DNA of 64,000 nucleotides from Chrysaora quinquecirrha (Eukaryota > Cnidaria > Scyphozoa > Semaeostomeae > Pelagiidae). The position numbers were made by a program, and so were the translations under genes. Positions 51,354 through 61,586 of this stretch are shown piece by piece. Numbering within the stretch: the first letter of the stretch is position 1; each line of letters opens with the position of its first letter. The stretch lies in assembly GCA_014526335.1 (NCBI GenBank), contig JACTAT010000047.1, forward strand, positions 147,609 through 211,608. The letters are read 5' to 3'. Under the pieces are notes generated by a model that saw only the letters and a program-made list of their open reading frames with translations, was not told the DNA's origin and searched no databases.

Positions 51354-54300
51354 GAATACCAGACAGAATGGGGACTTTCAACAACAGATGCTGCAAGACG
51401 ACTAAGAATAACAATAAGAGACGAAATAACCAAATATCAACATAATGCAAAGTCGTTCCCAATTTTCAGTAACCTACTTGAAACTTTTTTAAGAAATAAA
51501 AGTTTGCCAATAGACTGGTTTTGGGCATGTCTCCTTGTAGCACAAACCACTGCCTTGCTGACTGGGTACTTTTTGGGACAACGAAATTTTTACAGGTTAG
51601 TCAGTTAGACATAATGGCTGTTCAGTTTAATATGAAAATTTATGGTTAAGATCTAAACAAAGTGGCTTTAGAGAGCTAGTTTGAAATATATATTACTTCT
51701 ATGAAATCTAATAACAAAAAGCCAAATGAAAATGACTTTTTACATGATATTATCTCTACCTCTCCAATTGAGCTCTGAGGAACTAGTTTCGTAAATTGCC
51801 GAAATCCTTTTTTGTCAACAATAAAGATTGTAGTTTCATTGTTGTTGAGTCATTTCAGTTAATAAAACAATTTTATTTTAGAGGATCTGAACCACTTTTT
51901 GAAGGCTTAATTGGAGGATTCTTCACTGTGCTTACCCTTTGTGTATGCTTGAGAGAAAATTCATTACTTCACTCTGAAATTGAAAGAAGTTTGCTGGAAG
52001 TGCTAAAGAAGAAACCAAGTTGGTTTTTGTTATTTATTGGCTTCTTTTATTAAATTTGATATATGCATTTGCAGACTAACTCATTCCAAGTAACGTGTGT
52101 ACAGTACGGCGAGGGATTATCAGTACGGTTGGGTAATATGATGATGTCTTTGTTGGGATACCGTGATTGTGATGGGGAGGTATTTTTGATATCCTTGATA
52201 CCAGTATGTTTCTATATTTTGGAAGATTATAGCTGTTAATAATCTGTAACAGAGCGGTTGTCGAGTACTTTTTTTTAAGCGCCTGAAATATACGATACAA
52301 AATATCCACATTTTTATGTTCATTATCGATTTGCCTTAAGGGTTACACCAAAGACTTCCACAGCTTTTTAATTAATCAGACTCTTGCAGGTTATACTTAA
52401 TACAGACTCTAACAGGTTATACTAATATAAAGTGAATAAGGTTTTGTTAAGTAACCGATAAATCAAAGAAGGTTATCTCCTTAGCCTGTGATGTAAATTA
52501 CTATAATATTAATTGAAATTGGCCTATAATTCTTCTTTTTTAACATTAAGAGTATAAGCTGTGCTGTACTGAAAATGAAGTATCCATTTAATTTGTTCGT
52601 TGTTTGTCTTCGTAATTAAAACGGGCGCAAAAATGAATTGGTTGAAGGTATGGTTTGGTGCAAGTAGGAAGTAGCCCATGTATATGAAGCAGGGACGTAG
52701 ATGCAGAAAATGGAAATTTTTTTATATTACTTATATTAAATTGACTATATTACAAAATCAATCCATCTAGAAGCTGCTAAAAACATTTAGAAATTGAAAG
52801 TTGGTGAAAAATTCTTTGTGGTTTTTTAAAGCAACGATCCCAAAAACATCAATCAATTGGGAGAAAGTGTGCTGTGACAAAATGGTAAGCGGATCAAAAG
52901 TTTACTGCACCCTCGAAATATTTTTTTCCATGTATTCTATTTTCGTAATATTTTATTTTTAGGTCCTCTACAGCATGATGCTTTTCTGGATATTAGATGC
53001 CCAAACTCTCCAGCTGTTACAGTAACATGGACATACAGAGATAGCAAATTAGTAAATTTACCATGGAATTTACTGGTAGAAGGAGACTGTATCGTTCTTG
53101 GTGCAAGCGATGTTGCTCCAGCCAATATCAAACAAGTATGACTTCTTTACTTCTTAATCTCTTTCAAAAATGACGTTTTTAACATTGAATTCATAGTGCT
53201 TAACATCGCTTTCGTGCCACTCTTTGTGATTTTTATTGAAAATGATAAACAAGACGTTTTTGATGTTTTTTTTTTTGGTTGTACATACTATAAGCCGAAT
53301 CAGCAGCTTATCAGAATTTGTTCATTTGTTTCAGATTGTTAACGACAAAAGCATTCCGATTTGCCTAGACAGTGGTGAAGTATTCAATCCGCCACACTCA
53401 GCAACTAGAGGTAACTTAACATAATTACATTTTTGTCTGTGAGATAGTAGGCAGTACTGGCACAGTTTGTTAGATTTCATCCAGAGAAATATAATGCAGA
53501 GGAAAACTCGGTGACCATAGGATAGGAACGAATGATTTTCGCTTTAGAGGGTCCTACTATCAAGGAAAAATCGTAGGTAGTTTAGGTCACTGCCAGTAAG
53601 AAGGCTTAGTCTTTTTGGAGCGCTGAGTGCTTGGTAAGACAAAGTCTCCCTGACATTGAATTAATAGTTCTTAGTAGGCAATGCTTATTGAAAGTTGTTT
53701 CTTTAGTGATAGTAGGCTCTACTGGCTTAGGTCCTTTGGTTTCTTTGAGTTACAATGCAGAAGAAAACGTTGTGACAATGATTTTAGGAACTTTTGACTT
53801 CTTTTGAAGTTTGAGTTACCCTAGAAACAAATTTTGTGTGACTGATGCAGCAGAGATGTTTCAATATTTTAGGGGTGCTTCAGACTAATCATGCAAAGCA
53901 TACGAATATGAATATTGGTTCGTTCGCTAGGGCCACACTCGGCATGCAAGGACAAGCAATTTTATTGTATGCAAAGATGGCTCACCACTTTCTAACTCTT
54001 ATTGCTGGTTTCGAATCGCAAACCTCAGTATTGGGCTTTTCTAGGCTTTGTAGTTGGGTAGCGATTATGTGACAGGAATCAACGTATTTGTTGACAACCC
54101 TTGAATCCATTCAGTGATAGAGTATATGCTCCAAAAATGCTTTGTTTTGATATACCCGGTATTTAAAACTTCCTGGCTTTACTCCTGTTAAAATCTCTGC
54201 AGATTCCTGATTACTCCTAATCAAAGCACATTGTTCCTCATCTATTTCCAATTCAGATTGCTATTTAAGTTACTCAACAGTTTCGTTGTATCACTGCTCA

Positions 54301-55034
54301 ATGCCAAGGACGATACAACCATGAGAAAAAACATAAGGAAACGTTGCACTTGTTTTAATAGACTTTACCTATTCGAACTTTAAATTTCCAATCGATTTTT
54401 AAAAAAGTAGAAACCCGCATAAGAAGCACATTTTTTCGGATCAGGCTGAAGAGTTTCTTATAAAAAGAATAAAATTTGAAAAACAGACTGATGAGTTTCT
54501 TATAAAAATGAGTTTCTTATGTAAGAGGATTGAAATAGCTGGATAAGCGAAGGAAGCAAATTGATAATTTGTAATGAACAATATATTCTATTGTGAGATA
54601 TTTTTCACTAAAGGCTCTGTATCAAATAAAGGAGTCTAAACAAGACAAATAAGGACTTATAAGAAACTGGAAAAAATCCAGACTGAATATTTTATATTTT
54701 GGTACATACCTTTAAAGACAGTCAGCCTGCAGTTTCTTATAAGTGTGCTTCTTACAAGCGGGTTTTTATGTCCGAAGGACATATTAAGAGGGTGTTCTGG
54801 AATGCATGTATGCATAGAACATAGCCATGCTATCGCAATGTCCGAAGGACAATAATCATTATCATCATCGTCATTATCATCATCGAAATCATTTTCATCG
54901 TCATAATCGTTATCGTTATCATCATCATCATCATTGTCATGATCATCATCATTATCATCATCATCCTCTCAACATCATCATCATAATCAACATGATTTGA
55001 ATCATCATTATGTCATTCTTGTCATTATCATCGA

Positions 55035-55097
<63 letters not shown>

Positions 55098-58000
55098 AAT
55101 CATTCATAACCGTTACAGTATTAGCAACGTATCTGTTCTAAGGAGCATGGCAGAGAATTTTGCAGCGAGTTCGATATTCTCCTGGAAAATAACTGCGTCA
55201 CGTCTTAGACAAGATCAGCAGGAATTTCTACTGCGCCACAACTTACTCACCTTTTTAAACGAAAATTTGCACACATCAGAACCTGAGAATCTTCTGTTGA
55301 CAACAACCTCTCAAAATAAATATGACATCGACATCGGCAACAACATGCGCAACGCAAAAGGCTAATAAAAGTATTTTATTATGCAATATTCAAATGCAAA
55401 AGCTTTGAGAATTAATTATCAAAAAATTGAGCTTCGAGAATCTTCTGCAAAAACTTTAACCACAATGACTCATCTAGATGTTTACAAATTTCGTTATTGC
55501 TTCTAATTGTCAAATAATTGGTATTCATAACATCCAATTACGGTGACTTCAAAGTTTACTTCCTAGTATTTGTGGTTTATCTTTTGTTACGCTTTTTGGC
55601 AGGAAAAAGCGTCTATACATCCATCCATACATCCTTACATGCGTTCCACAAACACCCTTTCATTGTGTCCTTCGGACATAAAAATAGGTAGGTAGATAGA
55701 TAGGTAGATAGGCATATAGACGCTTTTTGCTGCCAAAACGTAACAAAAGATAAACCACAAATAATAGGAAGTAAACTTTGAAGTCGCCGCAAGTGTTGTC
55801 GTTAGTGGGCATCATTAACAAAATGCAATTGCTTGCCAAAGACATCAATAAGTATCAATTGTCAGTGTAGCGCAGTGGAATAATGCGCTTGTTTCTTGTC
55901 TAAGGGTTGTGAGTTCGATCCACGATGCAGGAACATTCTAAGATCAAGATTTTCGAAACTAAAAATTTGACACCATGATTTTCTCGCAAAAAAGCCGGCT
56001 CGGTCGAGCTTCGAAAAAAAGGTTTGACTACAATATTGCAAAATGTTGCTCGAATCTAATTTGATTTGATTTTTTATTTTGAAATATTTTCATGCAATTT
56101 TGATTGGGTTGTTGTTGTCAGAAGTTTCTGGAAGTCGTCTCAGGTGTAAGATATTTTCGTGTGAAGAGAGGAGGAGATTGTGGCGCGGTAGAAATTGTGG
56201 CCAAGTTAAACAGAAGAATTTTTTTCAAAACAGTTTGCGGCTTCGAGAATCATCTGAAAATGAATGACTCAAAGTTGGCAATCAATTCTTCTAAGTGCTA
56301 GTAATGATCGAATATTGTCATCTGCATAGTATGCGAATTCTTATGATAGCTTTTGAAGGTTGTAGAATTTAATTCATCATTTGAAACGAAGATTACAGGT
56401 TTCGGTGCACTGAACGGATTAAATTTGTTACATACACAGTTTAACCGATGAGTTCGAATTTATTAGTACAATATACGTAACTAAAGAATTTCTATTTTTG
56501 ATTCAAAGTTTTGGGATTCTTCCAGGAAAGGTTCATCTGATCATCAATGTCATCATTCGCATTATCATCATAATGGATGACCATCATCATCATTATCTTC
56601 ATCACCAGTCATCGTCTTCAACATGATCATCATTGTTTAAGAAGATGATGATCGTGTCTAAGAAGATGATGATCGTGTTGAAGACGATGAAGATTATGTT
56701 GAAGACGGTGATCATCATTGTCGTCTTCAACGTGATCAACGTATCATCATCATCATTATCATTTTCATCATCATCAGCGTCCTTCGGACATTGCTACAGC
56801 GTTGCTATTTTTTACTGTATTCATGACATTTTGCTTGAATTAATGTCTCTGACAATAATGTCATTTACCATAACTCATTTTGTTTGTTTAATTTTTAACT
56901 GAAAATTCTCCCTTTTCCTTTTGCTGGTCTAATGGCTATAAAAGTGGTGGATTAGCACAGATTTCGGCTTTTTTCTTTGTTGACGAGAGTTATTTGAATA
57001 AAAATAAAATATTGAGCATTCTGACGTTATGAAATCATTATAACGTCACGCACTATTTTTTGAATTTTAAACGGCAGCTTGCATCGGAATTCAGGAGAAA
57101 GCGTCGTTTTAAAAGCTGGCGTAGCAAATTTTGCAACACTAAACCTGGCGTAGCAAATTTTGTAACACAGATGTTAGATGACAAAGTTTTGTGATTTTCT
57201 CAATTTTTGTTATCTAGAGCGATGGCAAACACGTGGCTTATCTTTTTCCAATTTTAAGTAATATTTTTTTTAAGTGTCATCTTTACCTGCATCTTCTCCT
57301 TTTGTCATCAGGAACCCAGATCCAACATAAAATTTAGGGTTAGGCAATTTTCTAGATGGTTACAGGAATTTTCCTGTCTATTGGTAGTGTTGTCGAAAAT
57401 TGTCGGGATGCTTTGCTTAAGTTGCCACGAAATTGTTACATGGAAAGGCCAAAAGAATTTTTAGTAAAGCGGGAAAATTATTTTGTCCATCATAGACGGT
57501 ATCGAAGACAAGGATGAGCCAGCAATGTGTTACCCATATCCAAGGCAAAAATTTGTGGTATTGGAGGCTCCTATTAAACGTTGTATCAGGTATTTATGAA
57601 CTTGCTGTCTGATGTCTCAATGCATTCTTGAATTAAAATATAAAATGATAATAATTATAACATAAATAATTATTTTTAGTATATTTTATTTTTTTATCAT
57701 TTCACATGCCCATAGTTTTCTTCTGTGAAAGTATTAAGTTTAACTTTTAACAAAGAACATAATTTTTCGCAGGTCTCTATTGCAGCATGGTTATCAGCGA
57801 CCTCAAAGTATCCTTAACCATGATATGAAAAAAATAATGACTGTAGTAAGAAAGAAACTACTGTGGTTTTTCTTGGTATGATAATCTAGTTGTTACTTTC
57901 ACTTGTTATTTCCTTCTTTATTTAAAATTTCATTCGTATGTTTTGAAAAAGCCAACTTTAGCGAGTAAGCTGAAACTCGCTTATTTGTTTTATACACTGC

Positions 58001-60786
58001 CCTCAAGTTATGTGAGAAATTCATGGCACCATTTATATCCTCGGATTTAAAAAAAATAAAGTCTCATTGTCTTTCGCCTTAAAAATTTTCTCGAGGAAGG
58101 TGTTTTCTCATTTTTTGCCTGGATTACTAAATGTAGGAATAACATGAATAAAGCAGTAAATATAATGTCATTTTTGTATCTCCCCACATGTGATGGTAAG
58201 ATCATAAGGATTCTCCTTTCTTTTAGATATCTACTCTTTTTGTGAATTACGTGCGACTTCGTCTTGAGCCCACAACTGTCGGACATTATAGTGAAATTAT
58301 GCTTCTTGCAACGGTAAATATACTTTATTCCACATTTCCACTTCTAGTTGCTATTGTAGTTTTCCCTCTTTGTTGTCATGAAGCATGTCTTTTGTTCAAG
58401 AAATTTCAGAATAAATCAAACAATGTGAGTCCTTTTCCTCATCCTTGAAAACATGTGTTTCTTAACTAGTTCCCAATCTTTGACAGGCTGATGTTTAATA
58501 ATTCTAAATTGCAAAGTTCATCGCAGGAGAACACAGAATTGGAGTTGTTAGTTAGACAGAAATAGTCAAGAATTCGTGGGAGAATTCTTTGAAAGTAACC
58601 TGTACCAAAAATTAATTGTCGAAATTCGAAGTCAGTTTTTAAGGAGGGTTCATTCATCTACCGCCACTCGCTCCCAGTTTTCCGCCCCTGGAGGGAACTC
58701 AGTTAGTGATAATGATAATACTTGTTTTTATAAGTTGCCATTTATCGGTTCTTTGTCAAGGGTAGCGCAAAATAAGATTAAGCTTTTTAATAGGAAATAT
58801 TGTAGGGAATATTGTAGGGATATAGATATCAAATATGTGTTTTCATCTTTTAAGTTTAGGAACCCCCTCGGTGTGAAAGATTCTATCCCCAGTAACTTCA
58901 GGTCACGTGTTGCTTACAAGTTCTTATGCGCAGGCTGTAACGCCTGTTACTTCGGCGAAACATGCAGCCACCTCGAGACACGTGTACACGAACACTTACT
59001 GGTGGATAAGAATTCTCGCATTTTAAACATCTTGAAAGCTCTTCTTCTCGTAACAAGTCCTCTTCTCGTGAAAACTTTTCTATCTTAGACTCTTCTACCA
59101 CAACTTATCAGCTTAAGATTGAGGAAGCCATACATATACGGTTGGAAAAGCCATCCCTGAATAGACAAGTTTATCATTATAATCTTGCGCTTTCTTATTA
59201 ATTTCCCCCTTTTTTGTTTTTGCCTTGTTTTTACTTATTATTGTTGAAATGTGTTATTGTTTTAAAACCCAACTGATTTTGTTTCTCTTTGCTGTAATTT
59301 TGCCATTGTTTTTACCGCTTTGTGCCTAGATCTATAAATTGCTTGTAATTTGTAAGTCTTTTAACTGATGATGATTACAGGATGATCGAAACATGTTTTC
59401 AAAACTAAAAAATATCGTTTTGTTGTGTCAAATTTCTGACAAGTTTGCTTATCTTACGATATTTTCGAAAGTACAAGCCATTTATTCCAGAAACCGAGCG
59501 GAATATAATAAAGATTATATCAAATAAAAGACTCGAGAGTTGAAATAACGACAGAGATCGGCCTTAATACCCTAGTTTGAAAGATATATTGCGAAAACGT
59601 ATCCGAGTATTTTCCCAAGCATTTCTACTTCAAAAAGAGGTAAAAAAAGAGCTCAAAGGCACATGCCGTTGTATACATTGAAAAATATACGGTTGATATC
59701 TATTAGCTCGGTTACAGGCTACTTCGGATATATCGTATACAAAATTAGCCGAATTATACTTGATACAAATATTTTATTCCTTGTTGTGTTTAAATATTTG
59801 TTCCCACACTTGTTAACACATTAAAATTTTTTCTAGGCTTATGTTCTTATACCGCTTTCACCCTTGATATTTCCCATTTTATGGTTTGGTATCTCACTGT
59901 ATGGCGTTGCACGAATTAATGCATTATTCAGGGAGTCAACTGAGGTTTTATTCTTCTTTATTCCATACAACAAGAATTTTGTTTTTGCTGTTTTAATGGC
60001 TGTTCCTATCTTCCTAAAATGTTTTTTCTTAAGTTCTTTACATTAAATTCAAAGGGCAATAATCGACCATCGGCAATGAAAGAATTTTGGCGTGTTCTTT
60101 TGGGTGATCCTTCTAGCTTACCAAGAACTGCTAACGCTCTTCATACGTTAGGAAGCGTGTCGGCAAGTACTTGTTTTATTTATTTCTTTTGTTTTATGTT
60201 TCTGCTTACTTTTTTTCCTCATTTTTTGGTGGGGCTGCTTGTTCGATTCACAGCCATTGATTAAGCTGTTTCAGCTATAAATGATGGTGTAGATGAAGTA
60301 ATATCTAAACAACCATTATAGATTTTTTGACGGAGAAATAGATAAAGGTAACGTTTCTGAGAAACTTAACTAAGATGTTGTTCTGAACAATTATTCTTCA
60401 GGTATTTAATTTCGAGGAGAAGTTTTCAGAGATTAAATCTTTGTGTCTTAAATTTCCTCTATTTTTTGCGATTTCATAACGAACAAAGTCTCTCCATCTT
60501 CTGCTGTTTTTCCTTTGATGTTTGTTCCACCATCCTTCTGTTCTTCAGCTCTGGTAAATTCTCCCTTGTCTTTAAGACCTCTCTATCACTTTTCAATATA
60601 TTTCACAGGTATTTTGCTGCATAGACAAAGTTGGAGTCTTGTGCTATCCAAATCTCACCCCTGGCAATGTGTTCTTTTTCAAAGATATGCCAATGAAAGA
60701 CCCAAGTGATAGGTTGAAAGTAAAAGAGACTGTAAGAACGGGTGTCGAAGAAGTCAAAATAGATTCCAATGCGAAAAGCTCTGACG
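51354..60786 (+). CDS. TMEM94: TMEM94-like protein (P-type-ATPase-related ER membrane protein), 10 exons, both ends missing
   Basis: Exons 51354-51595, 51882-52018, 52963-53135, 53335-53410, 57496-57589, 57773-57875, 58227-58313, 59837-59944, 60034-60162 and 60609-60786 all join in phase, about 442 codons covering the N-terminal part of the family. Landmarks: WGLSTTDAARRL at the start; two hydrophobic segments (WFWACLLVAQTTALL; GGFFTVLTLCVCL); VTWTYRDSKLVNLPWNLLVE; FVVLEAPIKRCIR; LIPLSPLIFPILWFG; then LPRTANALHTLGSVS joined to VFCCIDKVGVLCYPN. These match TMEM94, described as an ER Mg2+-transporting ATPase-like protein. The ninth intron needs a GC-AG pair (TCG|GCAAGT). The start exon and the rest of the gene lie outside what I can see. 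Introns hold microsatellite repeats and a Penelope-like fragment. Confidence 0.92.
54766..55110 (+). repeat. Dispersed repeat + ATC microsatellite in a TMEM94-like intron
   Basis: TGTCCGAAGGACATATTAAG, then 'gaatgcatgtatgcatagaa' and 'gctatcgcaatgtccgaagg', then (ATC/CAT)n to ~55,100. The first 85 bp matches 41,225-41,310. Confidence 0.8.
55531..56812 (+). repeat. Composite dispersed repeat, copy B
   Basis: Same order as copy A: arm 55538-55613, tetranucleotide core with an embedded CATGCGTTCCAC...GGACATAAAAATAGG segment, inverted arm 55718-55800, tRNA-like TAGCGCAGTGG (55868-55878) and GAGTTCGATCC (55911-55921), conserved block with short frame (56149-56301), then CAT-rich tract 56,540-56,780 ending GTCCTTCGGACATTGCTACA. 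It lies in the fourth identified intron of the TMEM94-like gene. Confidence 0.85.
58490..59420 (+). mobile_element. Penelope-like element 3' fragment (GIY-YIG) in a TMEM94-like intron
   Basis: The frame 58576-59088 contains FYKLPFIGSLSRVAQNKIK, KYVFSSFKFRNPLGVKDSIP, then the GIY-YIG-like VAYKFLCAGCNACYFGETC and THLETRVHEHL-type helix. After a frame change near 59,050 it continues TTYQLKIEEAIHIRLEKPSL and ends NRQVYHYNLALSY. This is the C-terminus of a Penelope-like polyprotein; the reverse transcriptase is absent (5' truncation). A hammerhead-like core (CTGATGA 59365-59371, weak stem, GAAA 59388-59391) lies just downstream, where these elements carry one. Confidence 0.82.
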
Positions 60787-61099
60787 GTAATTAAAATCAT
60801 AAAAAATTGCACTAATTTTGATCGCTATATATTGAACGTGCGCCGTGGCCGTTTTGTTTCTAAATATTTTTGAGAACTCTGTCCTGCACGAATTAGATTT
60901 TGGTTTAAGAATCATTCATCGGATTATATTCAATTTCTATTTTAAGTTTACCCACCACGGTAGCCCTTTCTAATAGACTTTTTTCAGGGTGTTTGCTCAA
61001 GCATCAACAAGACATTCATTTCATTTTCGGAAAACTAAATTTCGGATGCAAAATTACGTGTTCATATAGCTTCACATGTTATTGTAGATATCAATCTAA

Positions 61100-61586
61100 C
61101 TCTAAGGTTCGGAATAATTAAGAATCTAGAGAACGCTACGAAAGAAACTCCGATGTGATTTTTACGTACTCTTCATGTAAATTCTCTCTAATCTTACTCT
61201 AACGATTTCCAATACACATCTGACAATTTTACGAAAACACATCCTCATAACTCCTCAATTACACATATTCCAACTAACCAATCAAAACTTAGATAGGAAA
61301 CGGAATACTTTTATTTCTATACATAAAAGGAATAGGATTTACCTTATTTGTTATATCAATAGGTGCGCTACTGAGTCACCTTCCTTAAGAATATTCGCAT
61401 TAACGTAAGTAAATTCAATAAACATACATCGAGTACTTAAACAATAACTAGAAGAAAAAATATCACATGATTGCCCTCGTGGCATATCCCAATGAATGAA
61501 TACGATAAATATAAAGATGCAACAACAACAACAATTGTAATAAATGTAAGAATAAGCATATGGCGCGTTGAGGAGTTTTCCCGACA
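61100..61586 (-). repeat. 3' LTR of the BEL/Pao copy (inner border only)
   Basis: Right after the polypurine tract the minus strand reads TGTCGGGAAAAC, a canonical LTR start at 61586. The outer border is not determined; 61100 is only a nominal limit because the 5' LTR is outside the window for comparison. Confidence 0.5.
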
